Made by a program: the position numbers and the translations under genes
In this document: one piece after another, positions 17,008 through 26,620 of the stretch
Numbering within the stretch: the stretch's first letter is position 1
How the letters are laid out: the number at the start of each line of letters is the position of its first letter
Notes under the pieces: model-generated
The model's input: only the letters and a program-made list of their open reading frames with translations
What the model was told of the DNA's origin: nothing
Databases searched by the model: none
NCBI RefSeq assembly: GCF_007859325.1
Contig: NZ_VOHK01000003.1
Coordinates: 492,921-556,920 of the forward strand
Direction: 5' to 3'
Length of the DNA stretch: 64,000 bases
From: Luteimonas marina
GTDB taxonomy: Bacteria > Pseudomonadota > Gammaproteobacteria > Xanthomonadales > Xanthomonadaceae

Positions 17008-18281
17008 CGAGAAGTCCCCTTGTTGAAGAACAGCGGCTGATAAGGCCGTAGCACCAGATCGCGGTTGACGATGATGCGCACCGGCAAGCCGGGGCGGCTG
17101 GTCAGCGTGGGTTGGATGTTGAGATTGCGCCGGGTCACTTCCTGGCCGACCTGGTTCACGGTGTCCTGCAGGCTGTCGCGCCCGGCGATGATGACGCGAT
17201 CGCCGTCCTGGCGGTTCTCAGGTGCAGCCAGTTCGGCACCGACACCCAGCAGCGTGGTCAGCACGGCACCTGCAAAGATCCGATCCCAATGCCAGTCCAC
17301 GTTGTCCTCCAGACCGGCATAGCCTGCCGGGTCGGTGCCGATCAGGTTGTCGAGCGTGAGTGATGACGTGTCGGGCAGGATGATGCGATTCCACACCACC
17401 TGCACGCGGCTCTGGCCGTAGCTGACCTGGCTGTTGTACTTGCCCAGTATGCGAGATCCCTGCGGGATCAGCAGGAACTTGCCAGTGGCCGTGTCGTAGA
17501 TCGGTTCCGTCACCGTGGCGATCACGTCGCCCGGCAAGTCGGACTTGATGCCCGTGACCAGTGCCCCGGCAATGACCGTTCCGGCCATCACCTGATACGG
17601 CGAGGTGGGCATTTGCAGGTTGCCGGAGTTACGGGTTTCCGTAGAACCGCCTGTCAGGAACGCCTCTTTCTGGTCTTGCCGGTTCTGCACGGCAGTCGGA
17701 TCAGCAGGCTGGGCCGCCGTCGAGGCCGGGCCAGCGGCCAGTGGATCGAAAGCGGCATTGGCGGCGAAGCCCGGCGCGGCAGCGACTTGCGACTGCGCCA
17801 CGGGCGCGGCCTGCGGGGAGCCGGTGCGGAAGAACACCGTTGAAGCTGCCGCCGCTTCTGCTTCCTTGTGCAGCGCATCGTTGGGGTCGTAGCCGGGCGC
17901 GGCATAGGTGGCGGCGACCGGCTGCTGCGAATTGACGATGGCCGGCCCCAGATCACCCGGTAGCGGTGGCCCCAGCTCCGGCACGTCGGGCGGCAGCGCT
18001 GGCAACTTGGAATAGTCGGCAGGAAGTTGGTCGAGGCCTTCCGAGCGCGATACACGATCCACGTTGTACAGTTCGGTGGATTCGCCCGCGCCGCGTTGCT
18101 GCGGTTGCAGTGACCAGATCAGCGCGCCCATCACGCCAACCGACAGGCCGCCAGCGAGGATGGCCAGCGTGCGTCGGTTCAGACGCGTGACCGGGCGCGG
18201 TTGGGCGCGCAGCGCCACCGCCTCGGGTGCCATCTTGTCCGCCTGCGGCGTGGCAAGGTCGGGAGTGTCGTCCTGGCTCAT
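17004..18281 (-). CDS. trbI: TrbI, VirB10-type component of the mating-pair secretion channel
   Basis: 425 residues. Cytoplasmic N-terminus, one membrane helix (about 44-61, LAILAGGLSVGVMGALIW), a long Pro/Ala-rich periplasmic linker (about 70-215), then the conserved VirB10 C-terminal domain with VMAGTVIAGALVTGIKSDLPG, LLIPQGSRILGKYNSQVSYGQ and RVQVVWNRIILPD. VirB10 spans both membranes and senses ATP use to open the channel. Two bases separate it from trbG upstream. Confidence 0.95.
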   Translation of the reverse strand: MSQDDTPDLATPQADKMAPEAVALRAQPRPVTRLNRRTLAILAGGLSVGVMGALIWSLQPQQRGAGESTELYNVDRVSRSEGLDQLPADYSKLPALPPDVPELGPPLPGDLGPAIVNSQQPVAATYAAPGYDPNDALHKEAEAAAASTVFFRTGSPQAAPVAQSQVAAAPGFAANAAFDPLAAGPASTAAQPADPTAVQNRQDQKEAFLTGGSTETRNSGNLQMPTSPYQVMAGTVIAGALVTGIKSDLPGDVIATVTEPIYDTATGKFLLIPQGSRILGKYNSQVSYGQSRVQVVWNRIILPDTSSLTLDNLIGTDPAGYAGLEDNVDWHWDRIFAGAVLTTLLGVGAELAAPENRQDGDRVIIAGRDSLQDTVNQVGQEVTRRNLNIQPTLTSRPGLPVRIIVNRDLVLRPYQPLFFNKGTSR

Positions 18282-18283
18282 GC

Positions 18284-19276
18284 TCAGTTCCTCCCGACGA
18301 TGCCATCCGCGCGCTCGATGCGCACCATATCGCCCTTGTCGGCCCCCAGGCGCAGTTCTGCTGCACCGAACAGGCGATCCACGATGTAGTACGGCGAGCG
18401 GAAGCGATAGTTCACCAGTTGCCCGTCGCCCTGTGCGCCGATGACGAACAGCGGCGGCAGCTCGCCCTGGGCGATGCCTGCCGGGAACTGGATATAGACC
18501 TTCTCGCCATCATCAAAAGCGCGCAGCGGTTTCCACGATGGATTGCTGCCGCTGATTGCATAGCGAAAGCGGATGTTATCCAGCGACAAGCCTGCATCGA
18601 CCGGCGCGGCAGCGTTGGCGGCTTGGGCTTGGCGCCGCAAGGCCAGCATTCGGTCTTTCGGGTAGTCCCAGGACACCGACGCCATCCATGCCTTGTCGGT
18701 CGAAGTCAGTTCCAGCAGGTACGTCCTGCGGCTGGTGGTAATGACCAGATTGGTCTTCAAGCTGGAACGGATAGGCTTGACCAGCACATTGACGCGCAGA
18801 TCGGCCCCGCTGCCGCTGGAGGTGTCACCGACGATCCAGCGCACGGTATCGCCCGCAGCGACCGTCACCAGTTCCTCGCCAGGCTGGAGCGCGATCACCG
18901 TCACGCGACCTACTGACGCATAGACCTGGTACAGCGCGCCATCGCTATACGGCCAGACCTGGATCGCATTGACATAGCCTTCGCGCGTCGGAGCCACCCG
19001 TGCCTCGGCATTGGCTTTCGAGACACGTACCGTCTCATCAGCCGGTTCAGGCGCAGGCTTCGCATCCTTTTCCTCCGGCACTGGCTTCAACTGCTCAGGC
19101 AATGGCAGTGGCTCTGCAATAGTGACCACCTCGATCGGCACAGGCATTTCCGGCAAAGGCTCCGCCTGTACCGGCTCATCCAAGGAAATCACTGGCGGGG
19201 GTTTGCCCTGCGTGGCGCAGCCGGCCAAGGCCAGCACGACAAGCGGCAAAGCGTAAAAACGGAAAGGCACATTCAT
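18284..19276 (-). CDS. trbG: TrbG, VirB9-type outer-membrane core lipoprotein
   Basis: 330 residues. Lipoprotein-like signal (LPLVVLALAGCATQG, Cys at 20), Pro/Glu-rich stretch to about 110, then the conserved VirB9 domain: YSDGALYQVYASVGRVTVIALQPGE... NLVITTSRRTYLLEL, and C-terminal YRFRSPYYIVDRLF. It pairs with TrbI in the outer-membrane core complex. Its start overlaps trbF by four bases. Confidence 0.95.
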   Translation of the reverse strand: MNVPFRFYALPLVVLALAGCATQGKPPPVISLDEPVQAEPLPEMPVPIEVVTIAEPLPLPEQLKPVPEEKDAKPAPEPADETVRVSKANAEARVAPTREGYVNAIQVWPYSDGALYQVYASVGRVTVIALQPGEELVTVAAGDTVRWIVGDTSSGSGADLRVNVLVKPIRSSLKTNLVITTSRRTYLLELTSTDKAWMASVSWDYPKDRMLALRRQAQAANAAAPVDAGLSLDNIRFRYAISGSNPSWKPLRAFDDGEKVYIQFPAGIAQGELPPLFVIGAQGDGQLVNYRFRSPYYIVDRLFGAAELRLGADKGDMVRIERADGIVGRN

Positions 19277-19977
19277 GGCTTCACTCCTTCAGACGAATCC
19301 AGTTCACGGCTCCACGACAGGCCATTGACGTAGATGCCCAGCGGGTTGCGGCGCAGGCGTTCTTCGGTGCGCGGGGTCTGCTGCACGATGGACACCACCG
19401 CCGTCCATCGCTCCAGCCCGGCCGCCGCGCCATTGACGTAGCGGCGTTCCATCCAGCGCACGTTGAACGACGCATCGCTGGCGCGAACCACGCTGGTGAT
19501 CTGTACCGTTACCGACTCTTTGCCGATGCGGGCGAACGGGTCATTCACCCGCGCATAGTCGTTAAGCACCGCCGCGCCTCGGTCGGTGGTGTAGTCGTAG
19601 GCATCGAGCCAGTTCTGGCGCACGACGATGGGGTCGATGGACAGTGAGCGCACCAGCGTCACGAACCGCGCGATATGGTGTGCCGTCTGCGCATCGGTGG
19701 GCCGGTACGGCGTGGCCGCTTCGCCCACGGTGCGCACCTGGCCGGACTGATCGACTTCGATGACATAGGGCGTGACGATGGATTGGGCCGAGCGCCACAC
19801 CAGGCCACCGGCCATCAGCAGCGCGAGCACCAGGCAGCCGAAGGCCATCAATCGCCAGTTCTTGGCCTGCACGCGGGCCGAGCCGATGCGCTCGTCCCAC
19901 ACCTGGGCAGCGGCTTGATACGGGGTGGCAGGCTGCGGCGTATCGGCATAGCGCACCTGCGGTCGTTTGAATCGCAT
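19273..19977 (-). CDS. trbF: TrbF, VirB8-type assembly factor
   Basis: 234 residues. One membrane helix near residues 41-62 (LMAFGCLVLALLMAGGLVW) and a periplasmic VirB8-like domain. The conserved start (MRFKRPQVRYADTPQPATPYQAAAQVWDERIG, given here in part) is that of TrbF in Tn4371-type ICEs; ARVNDPFARIG and RTEERLRRNPLGIYV are also typical. VirB8 nucleates inner-membrane assembly. Confidence 0.95.
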   Translation of the reverse strand: MRFKRPQVRYADTPQPATPYQAAAQVWDERIGSARVQAKNWRLMAFGCLVLALLMAGGLVWRSAQSIVTPYVIEVDQSGQVRTVGEAATPYRPTDAQTAHHIARFVTLVRSLSIDPIVVRQNWLDAYDYTTDRGAAVLNDYARVNDPFARIGKESVTVQITSVVRASDASFNVRWMERRYVNGAAAGLERWTAVVSIVQQTPRTEERLRRNPLGIYVNGLSWSRELDSSEGVKP

Positions 19978-19994
19978 GGCGTTCTCCTTGAAAG

Positions 19995-21389
19995 TCAGCT
20001 ATCGGAATCTCGCAGACTCGGGCCTTGGCCCGAACCGCCGCCGTCGCCACCGCGCAGCGTGTGCGCGGCCGTGGTGGTGGCCTGGGTGAGTCGTTGGCGG
20101 CGTTGCAGGCGCTTGGCCCAGCCCGGTTTTTCCTGCTTCTGCGCGTTGGCCGTGTCGCCAGCGGCATCGCCTGCGGTGGCCTGCCCGGAACTGGCAGCGC
20201 CACCGCCTGAGCCACCATCGGTGCCGGAGCCTTGCCAGCCTGCTTTGAATGGCGCGGCCGCCTTGGCTGCCGCCGCTTTGATGCCTGCACCGGCGCGCTG
20301 GCCAGCGGCCTGTGCGCCGCCCTTGGCGACACTGCCCAGTCCAGCCATCGCGCCTTTGGCTCCGCCGCCCGCAGCGGCAGAACCGGCCTGGAAAGCCGAC
20401 TTCGCGCTGCCAGCCGCCGAAGTCGCGGCCCGCGCGCCAGCCCCGGCGAGCTTGGCGGCAGCCGGTGCCATGCGCGCTCCGGCCATCACGGCACCGCCCA
20501 CGCCGGTGGCGGCGGCACCTACGGCAACCGCCGCGCCTGCGGCACCAATCGCAGCACCGGCCATCGCGCCTGCGCCAAGCTGCGGTGCACCGGATACCAG
20601 CCCGGTGGCAATGCCCGGCCCGAAGATCCCCAACGCCAGCAGCGTGAGCGAGGCCAGCATGATGACCACTGCATGGTCGATGGACGGCTCGGCCGGATGC
20701 ACCTGGAACTCGGCAAACAGGCCCGAGCCGATGCCGACGATGACGGCCAGCACCAGCACCTTGATGCCCGAGGACACCACGTTGCCCAGCACCTTCTCGG
20801 CGAGGAAGCTGGTCTTGTTCCACAGCGCGAACGGCACCAGCACGAAGCCCGCGAGCGTGGTCAGTTTGAACTCGATCAGCGTGATGAAAAGCTGGATCGC
20901 CAGCACGAAGAAACACAGGATCACCACCGCCCAGGCCAGGAACATGACCACGATGGGCGTCATGTTCACGAACACTTCGGGGAAGCCCGCCATGTCGCTG
21001 ATCTGCTCAAGAATGGGGGCCGCCGCGTCGATGCCGGTCTTGGCCAAGCGTCCCGGTTGCAGGAATTCGCCCATGCTCATCGTCGAGCCGCTGGCCGTCA
21101 GGCCGAGGCCCGCGAACGAGCGGAAGACAATGCTGGCCAGCCAGTTGAAGTTGTTGATGATGTAGGCGAAGGCACCGACGTAAAGCACCTTGCGCAGCAG
21201 TTTGGCGATCACATCATCGCCCTGATCGGTGGCGTGGCTCATCGCCCAGTACAGCCCGGCAATCGTCATGTCGATGACGATCAGCGTGGCGGTGAGGAAC
21301 GCGACTTCGCCCTGCAGCAGCCCAAAGCCCGAGTCGATGTAGCGCGAGAAGGTAGCGAGAAATCGGTCGATCACGGTCACGTCATTCAT
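19995..21389 (-). CDS. trbL: TrbL, polytopic VirB6-type inner-membrane channel component
   Basis: 464 residues. N-terminal half has about six membrane helices, with the conserved MAGFPEVFVNMTPIVVMFLAWAVVI region; C-terminal half (about 240-464) is an Ala/Gly-rich, cytoplasmic, low-complexity tail ending in a charged stretch. VirB6 proteins form the inner part of the DNA path. Overlaps trbK by four bases. The alanine-rich tail is typical of TrbL from this ICE family and varies in length. Confidence 0.93.
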   Translation of the reverse strand: MNDVTVIDRFLATFSRYIDSGFGLLQGEVAFLTATLIVIDMTIAGLYWAMSHATDQGDDVIAKLLRKVLYVGAFAYIINNFNWLASIVFRSFAGLGLTASGSTMSMGEFLQPGRLAKTGIDAAAPILEQISDMAGFPEVFVNMTPIVVMFLAWAVVILCFFVLAIQLFITLIEFKLTTLAGFVLVPFALWNKTSFLAEKVLGNVVSSGIKVLVLAVIVGIGSGLFAEFQVHPAEPSIDHAVVIMLASLTLLALGIFGPGIATGLVSGAPQLGAGAMAGAAIGAAGAAVAVGAAATGVGGAVMAGARMAPAAAKLAGAGARAATSAAGSAKSAFQAGSAAAGGGAKGAMAGLGSVAKGGAQAAGQRAGAGIKAAAAKAAAPFKAGWQGSGTDGGSGGGAASSGQATAGDAAGDTANAQKQEKPGWAKRLQRRQRLTQATTTAAHTLRGGDGGGSGQGPSLRDSDS

Positions 21390-21688
21390 GGCACGTCCCC
21401 CTCGAAGGGCATGGCGCCCTGGTCACTGATGGGCGAGTCGAAGCTCGGCGGGATCGGCGGCAGATCGGCCAACGTGCGGAACTCGTCAGGCCCGGTTTCA
21501 CCGGCGACGAAGCGCCGCCGGAAAGCGTCGGCCGCGGGCAGGCAGGCGTCTTCGCCTGCGGCCGTCCTGTCGGCGGCACACTGCACACGCAAAGCCTTGA
21601 GCCGCACGGGATCAGCGACCAGGTCTTCGGTCGGCTGCTGGCTGCAAGCGACCAGCAGCACGGGAAGCAGCAAGGAAACGCATCGCAT
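21386..21688 (-). CDS. trbK: TrbK-like entry-exclusion lipoprotein
   Basis: 100 residues with a lipobox (LLVACSQQP, lipid-modified Cys at 15). The core EDLVADPVRLKALRVQCAADRTAAGEDACLPAADAFRRRF (about 20-60) is the EexN/TrbK-alt motif with two conserved cysteines. It stands in the trb operon between trbJ and trbL as in Tn4371. Such proteins stop entry of a second copy of the same element. A second family member is encoded at 29336-29596, so the ICE carries two. Confidence 0.82.
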   Translation of the reverse strand: MRCVSLLLPVLLVACSQQPTEDLVADPVRLKALRVQCAADRTAAGEDACLPAADAFRRRFVAGETGPDEFRTLADLPPIPPSFDSPISDQGAMPFEGDVP

Positions 21689-21700
21689 GGCCGTCTCCCG

Positions 21701-22444
21701 TCAGTTGCCGTAGAAATCCACGCGCTGCGGCGTGTACGGCGTGCCATCACCCAGGAAGCGGCGCGTCACTTCACGGCCACGCTCGACAGCCGCTGCTTGG
21801 CGTGCCAGTTCCAGCGCGGCGGCGCGTTCCTGCGTGATCTGGAGTTGCTGCGCCTGGATGGACTGCTTGGCCTGCAAGGCCAGAAGCTGGTTGGTCGCCT
21901 GCATGGCTTGCAGCGCGCCGGTGGCGGACTGACTTTGGCTGACCAGATCGGACAGTGCGCTTTCGTCTTTTGCCAGGTTCTGCGACACCTGCGCCTGCAT
22001 CCGCATCGCGGTATGCAGGCCATTCAAGGTGTTCTTCCAGCGCTCCTGCGCGTCGCGCACCATCTGGTCGCCGCTGACAGTCGCGGCGTACTGCTCCGGG
22101 TACAGCCGGGCGAAGGTCGCATCCATGCTCTGCACGTCGTAGGCCAGGCCGCGTGCCTCGGCGATCAGGCGTTCGGTCGTGGCGAGCGTCGAGCGCAGGC
22201 GATTGACGATGTTGAAGTCCAGATTCGCCAGATTGCGCGCCTGGTTCATCAGCATCTGTGCTTCGTTCTGGAGTTGGTTGATCTGGTTGTTGATCTGCTC
22301 CAACGTGCGCACGGCGGTCAGCGTGTTCTGCACGAAGTTGGACGGGTCGAACACCGTCAGCGCGGATGCGGGCTGAACGATTAGCAGCGACACCGACAGC
22401 ACGGCGGCAAGCGAGACAGACAGCAGACGGGGCTTGGTCTTCAT
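21701..22444 (-). CDS. trbJ: TrbJ, VirB5-type pilus-tip/adhesin protein
   Basis: 247 residues from ATG 22444, which overlaps the trbE stop (ATGA) and starts a clear signal peptide (ends QPASALTVFDP). The rest is mostly long helices (EQINNQINQLQNEAQMLMNQ) as in VirB5/TrbJ. The C-terminus reads FLGDGTPYTPQRVDFYGN. A longer upstream reading lacks the signal at its start. Confidence 0.93.
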   Translation of the reverse strand: MKTKPRLLSVSLAAVLSVSLLIVQPASALTVFDPSNFVQNTLTAVRTLEQINNQINQLQNEAQMLMNQARNLANLDFNIVNRLRSTLATTERLIAEARGLAYDVQSMDATFARLYPEQYAATVSGDQMVRDAQERWKNTLNGLHTAMRMQAQVSQNLAKDESALSDLVSQSQSATGALQAMQATNQLLALQAKQSIQAQQLQITQERAAALELARQAAAVERGREVTRRFLGDGTPYTPQRVDFYGN

Positions 22445-24888
22445 GGCAAGTTCTCCTGTGGTTGGGAAAGAAAGGAAGTGGCCGCCGGTGCGGACGGCAA
22501 CAGGTCGGCCGCCCAATCGAGGCCGCGATGACGTAGCCAGGCACCGGCAAAGCCAGGTGTGCCTGCGTCCAGCAGCATGCGATCCATGTCGCGTTGGTCT
22601 TGTGGGGTGGATGCCCCGGCGAAGGCCAGCGTGGTTGGCCCCAGGTCGAGGTCGAACAGGCGATTGCCCAGACGCGATTGGTAGTAGTAGTCCCGCTTGG
22701 GCTGCGCGGTCGCCACGATCTCGATCTGGCGAGAGTTCAGCCCAAAGCCTTCGTAGATCGTGCGAATCTGCGGCTCGGTGGCCTGCGGATTAGGGAGAAA
22801 GATCCGACTGGCGCAGCTTTCAATCACCGCCGGTGCAATGCTCGAATCCTTGATGTCGGCCAGCGACTGCGTGGCGAACATGACGCTGACATTCTTCTTG
22901 CGCAGCGTCTTGAGCCACTGGCGAATGCGGGCGGCGAACACAGGGTCATCGAGGAACAGCCAGGCTTCATCGAGGATCAGCAGCGTGGGCGCGCCGTCGA
23001 AGCGTTCATCGAAGCGGGCGAACAGGTAGCCCAGCACGGCCAGCACCGCCGCCTTGCTGTGCATCAGTTCTTCCATCTCGAAGCACTGCACGCCGCCGGA
23101 ACCCAGGCGGTCGGCATCGGCATCCAGCAGCTTGCCGTGGGCACCGCCCAGCACATAGGGCGCAAGCGCCTGGCGCAGTGCGTTCGATTGCAGCAGTACC
23201 GACAGGCCCGTCAGCGTGCGTTGCTCCGCTGGCGCACCGGCCAAGCTGCCTAGTGCCGACCAGATCGCAGCCTTCTCGTCCGGGCCAATGACGACACCTT
23301 CATGCAACAGGCGGCCTTCCACCCATTCGGCGGCCCAGGTGCGGTAGCCCTCCTGGTCGATGCGGGCCAATGGCTGAAAAGCAATCGCCCCGTCATTGCC
23401 GAGGTCGTAATGCTCGCCGCCCAGCCCGAGGATGGTGGCGCGCATCGAGCGGCCCATGTCGAAGGCGAAGATGCGCGAGCCGGGATAGCGGCGAAACTGC
23501 ATTGCCAGCGTGGCGAGCAGCACCGACTTGCCCATGCCGGTTGGCCCGGCGACCAGCGTGTGGCCCACATCGCCGATGTGCGTCACCAGCCGGAACGGCG
23601 TCGCGCCATCGGTGCGGGTGACGATCAGCGGCGGGCCATCCAGATGCGCGTTCTTCTCCGGCCCGGCCCACACGGCGGACAGCGGCATCATGTGCGTCAG
23701 GTTCAGCGTCGAGACGATGGGCTGGCGCACATTCGCGTAGGCGTTACCGGGAATGGACGACAGCCAGGCATCCACCGCGTTCAAGGTTTCGGGGATGGTG
23801 ACGAAGCCGCGCCCCTGAATGACGCGCTCTACCATGCGCAGCTTCTCGTCGGCCACGGCAGGGTCGGTGTCGAGCACTGTCACGGTAGCCGTCAGGTAGC
23901 CGAAGGCCACCTGATCGCTGCCCAGTTCTTGCAAGGCGGCGTCTGCATCGGCGGCCTTGTTGTTGGCGTCGGTATCGACCAGCGGGCTTTCCTGCTGGAA
24001 GATCGTTTCACGCAACAGCGCGACGACATTCTTGCGCTTGGCGAACCACTGGCGACGCAGGCGTCCAAGCTCTTTTTCCGCTTCGGCTTTGTCGAGGCAA
24101 AGGAACCGGGTTGCCCAACGATAGCCGAAGCCCAAGCGGTTGAGGTCGTCCAAAATCCCCGGCCAAGTCGAGGTCGGAAAGCCTCGCACCGACACCACGC
24201 GCAGGTGCTGATCGCCCAGCATGGGTGCCAGACCACCGACCAGCGCGGAGTCGGCCAGCAATGCGTCGATGTGGAATGGCACCTCGGGTACGCCGACGCG
24301 GTAGCGCCGCGTGGACACCGTGGCGTGCAGGTAAGTCAGTGTCTGGCTGTCATCGAGCCAGGCAATCTCCGGCATCACGCCGTCGAGCAGGTCGAACACG
24401 CGATCCGTTTCCGCCACGAAGGCTTCCAGCCGACCCTGCCAGTCCACGCCATCGCCCGGCGCATTCTCATAGAGCATCTTGGCGGCACGGGCGCGGGATT
24501 CTTCTGGTGGCAGGTAGGCCAGCGTCAGGTGATAGGCGCTCTCGTAGTGGTGGCCGGATTCCTCGAAGGCTGCACGGCGTTCTTCCTCCACCAGCCAGGA
24601 CAACGGCTCGGGGAAATCGGAACGTGGATAGCCCGCCGCTGCGCAGCGCTCGGCTTCGATGAACAAGGCCCAGCCCGACCCCAGGCGGCGCAGTGCGTTG
24701 TTCAAGCGTGCCGACGTGGCGATCAGCTCGCCTTGCGTGGCGCTGTTCAGATCCGGCCCGCGAAAATGTGCCGTGCGCTGGAACGAGCCATCCTTGTTCA
24801 AGACGACGCCCGGCCCGATCAGCCCGGCCCAGGGCAGCCAGTCGGCCAGCAGTGCGGGCCGCTGGCGGTATTCGGCAAGGTTCAGCAT
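22441..24888 (-). CDS. trbE: TrbE, VirB4-type secretion ATPase
   Basis: 815 residues. N-terminal CagE/TrbE domain (MLNLAEYRQRPALLADWLPW), then a P-loop ATPase domain: Walker A GPTGMGKSVLLA (about 440-450), Walker B LLILDEAWLFLDD (about 630-642), and a conserved MFATQSLADI. The C-terminal motif QIRTIYEGFGLNSRQIEI is typical. It energises pilus biogenesis and substrate transfer at the cytoplasmic face. Twelve bases separate it from trbD. Confidence 0.95.
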   Translation of the reverse strand: MLNLAEYRQRPALLADWLPWAGLIGPGVVLNKDGSFQRTAHFRGPDLNSATQGELIATSARLNNALRRLGSGWALFIEAERCAAAGYPRSDFPEPLSWLVEEERRAAFEESGHHYESAYHLTLAYLPPEESRARAAKMLYENAPGDGVDWQGRLEAFVAETDRVFDLLDGVMPEIAWLDDSQTLTYLHATVSTRRYRVGVPEVPFHIDALLADSALVGGLAPMLGDQHLRVVSVRGFPTSTWPGILDDLNRLGFGYRWATRFLCLDKAEAEKELGRLRRQWFAKRKNVVALLRETIFQQESPLVDTDANNKAADADAALQELGSDQVAFGYLTATVTVLDTDPAVADEKLRMVERVIQGRGFVTIPETLNAVDAWLSSIPGNAYANVRQPIVSTLNLTHMMPLSAVWAGPEKNAHLDGPPLIVTRTDGATPFRLVTHIGDVGHTLVAGPTGMGKSVLLATLAMQFRRYPGSRIFAFDMGRSMRATILGLGGEHYDLGNDGAIAFQPLARIDQEGYRTWAAEWVEGRLLHEGVVIGPDEKAAIWSALGSLAGAPAEQRTLTGLSVLLQSNALRQALAPYVLGGAHGKLLDADADRLGSGGVQCFEMEELMHSKAAVLAVLGYLFARFDERFDGAPTLLILDEAWLFLDDPVFAARIRQWLKTLRKKNVSVMFATQSLADIKDSSIAPAVIESCASRIFLPNPQATEPQIRTIYEGFGLNSRQIEIVATAQPKRDYYYQSRLGNRLFDLDLGPTTLAFAGASTPQDQRDMDRMLLDAGTPGFAGAWLRHRGLDWAADLLPSAPAATSFLSQPQENLP

Positions 24889-24900
24889 GTCGGCACTCCC

Positions 24901-25170
24901 CTATGCGTCCAGCAGCGGCTTGTGCTTGATGTGCCGGGCGAAGACCTGCATGAACTGCGGATCGACGCGCGCGCCCCAGACCGCCAGCGAATGGCCGGCG
25001 ATCCAGAGCACCACGCCGGGAATCCACAGTTGCAGGCCCAGCCCGACGGCGGCGGCCAGCGTGCCGTTGGCAATCGCCACGGTGCGCGGCGCACCGCCCA
25101 GCAGGATCGGCTCGGTCAGCGAGCGATGCAGCGGCACTTCAAAGCCCGGAAGATCGGTGGCCGTGCTCAT
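24901..25170 (-). CDS. trbD: TrbD, VirB3-type inner-membrane protein
   Basis: 89 residues from ATG 25170 (MSTATDLPGFEVPLHRSLTEPILLGGAP, in part). Two hydrophobic segments (TLAAAVGLGLQLWIPGVVLW region) follow the conserved PLHRSLTEPILLGGAPR motif. VirB3 works with VirB4. Start overlaps the trbC stop by four bases, which selects this start against the longer frame. Confidence 0.93.
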   Translation of the reverse strand: MSTATDLPGFEVPLHRSLTEPILLGGAPRTVAIANGTLAAAVGLGLQLWIPGVVLWIAGHSLAVWGARVDPQFMQVFARHIKHKPLLDA

Positions 25171-25553
25171 ACGACGGCCCCGCCGGAGAAGCTGAAGAAC
25201 GACAGGAAGAAGCTCGAAGCCGCGAAGGCGATGGACAGGCCGAAGACGATCTGGATCAGCTTGCGAAAGCCGCCACTGGTATCGCCGAAGGCCAACGCCA
25301 GGCCGGTGGCGATGATGATGATCACCGCGACGATGCGGGCTACCGGCCCCTGGATGGATTCGAGAATGGATTGCAGCGGGCCTTCCCACGGCATTGAGGA
25401 ACCGGCGGCCTGCGCCGTGCCCGCCAGCAACAGCATCAACACCGCGAGCAGCAACCCTTGTCCTGCGGGTCGGGCCAGGCGATGCAAACGCGCCAGCATG
25501 GGCAGCGGGGAAAGCGGGTTTACAGAAAGACGGAAAGCATCAACGTGCGTCAT
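25167..25553 (-). CDS. trbC: TrbC, VirB2-type pilin precursor
   Basis: 128 residues. Long signal peptide (LLLAVLMLLLAGTAQAAG), then a mature part of about 80 residues with two hydrophobic helices separated by a short polar loop (FGDTSGGFRKL), the VirB2/TrbC pilin layout. The mature form is likely cyclised by TraF (44459), as in RP4. Overlaps trbB and trbD by four bases each. Confidence 0.93.
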   Translation of the reverse strand: MTHVDAFRLSVNPLSPLPMLARLHRLARPAGQGLLLAVLMLLLAGTAQAAGSSMPWEGPLQSILESIQGPVARIVAVIIIIATGLALAFGDTSGGFRKLIQIVFGLSIAFAASSFFLSFFSFSGGAVV

Positions 25554-26620
25554 GGCAGTTCTCCAGGTTGTTCAGGGATCGAGGAAGGCGTAGCGGCAGC
25601 GGCTGTAAGAGGAACCGGCGGCAGCTCGGGAAGCGTCGCTTCCAGCGCATCCGCCAGGCGGTAGCCCGCGCCGTCGAAACCGACGACGCGGGAAATGGTT
25701 TCGACGTGGCGCTTGCGGCCGCGGCCTGCGATGTGGATCACGACATTGACCGCCTCGGCGATCAGGGCGCGGGGCGGATTCACCGCCACTTCGAGGATCA
25801 GTTGCTCCAGGCGCAGCAGCGCGCCCAACGCGGAGCCGGCATGAATGGTGGCGATGCCGCCGGGGTGGCCGGTGCCCCAGACCTTCACCAGATCCAGCGC
25901 TTCGCCGCCGCGCACTTCGCCGACGATCACGCGGTCGGGCCGCAGGCGCATCGTGGCCCGCACCAGCTCGGTCATGGACACGACGCCGGCGCGGGTGCGC
26001 AGCGGCACATGGTCGCGGGCCGCGCATTGCAGTTCGATGGTGTCTTCGAGCACCAGCACGCGGTCGCCGGTGGCGGCGATCTCGGCCAGCAAGGCATTGG
26101 CCAGCGTGGTCTTGCCGGTGCTGGTGCCTCCGGCGATCAGGATGTTGTGCCGCTCGCGCACGGCATGACGCAGAAACTCGGCCTGCCCAGTGGTCAGGAT
26201 GCCATCAGCCACATAGCGATCCAGACCGATGATGCTCACGGCACGCTTGCGCAGCGCAAAGGCCGGGCCGGGTGCGGCGGGCGGCAGGATGCCCTCGAAG
26301 CGTTCGCCGGTTTCAGGCAGTTCGGCGGTCAAGAGCGGTTGGCCGCGATGCACCTCCGCACCGACATGGGCGGCGACCAGGCGGATGATGCGTTCGCCAT
26401 CGGCTTCGGGCAGTTCGACGCCGAGCGGCGCACGGCCAGACGACAGCCGATCCACCCACAATGTCCGGTCGGGGTTGAGCATCACTTCCACCACGTCCGG
26501 GTCTTCCAGCGCAGCGGCGATCACCGGCCCCATCGCCGTGCGCAGCATCTGGATGCGGCGATCCTGGGATGCTGCAGCGGATGAGCGCGGTTCGGGCGGG
26601 ATTTGAGGAACGGCACTCAT
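25550..26620 (-). CDS. trbB: TrbB, VirB11-type hexameric ATPase
   Basis: 356 residues. Walker A AGGTSTGKTTLANALL (about 155-170), Asp box LVLEDTIELQC, Walker B-like LRPDRVIVGEVRGGEAL and His box GHPGGIATIHAGSALGAL. It powers pilus assembly and switches to DNA transfer. The N-terminal domain includes VVEVMLNPDRTLWVDRL, typical for TrbB. Confidence 0.95.
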   Translation of the reverse strand: MSAVPQIPPEPRSSAAASQDRRIQMLRTAMGPVIAAALEDPDVVEVMLNPDRTLWVDRLSSGRAPLGVELPEADGERIIRLVAAHVGAEVHRGQPLLTAELPETGERFEGILPPAAPGPAFALRKRAVSIIGLDRYVADGILTTGQAEFLRHAVRERHNILIAGGTSTGKTTLANALLAEIAATGDRVLVLEDTIELQCAARDHVPLRTRAGVVSMTELVRATMRLRPDRVIVGEVRGGEALDLVKVWGTGHPGGIATIHAGSALGALLRLEQLILEVAVNPPRALIAEAVNVVIHIAGRGRKRHVETISRVVGFDGAGYRLADALEATLPELPPVPLTAAAATPSSIPEQPGELP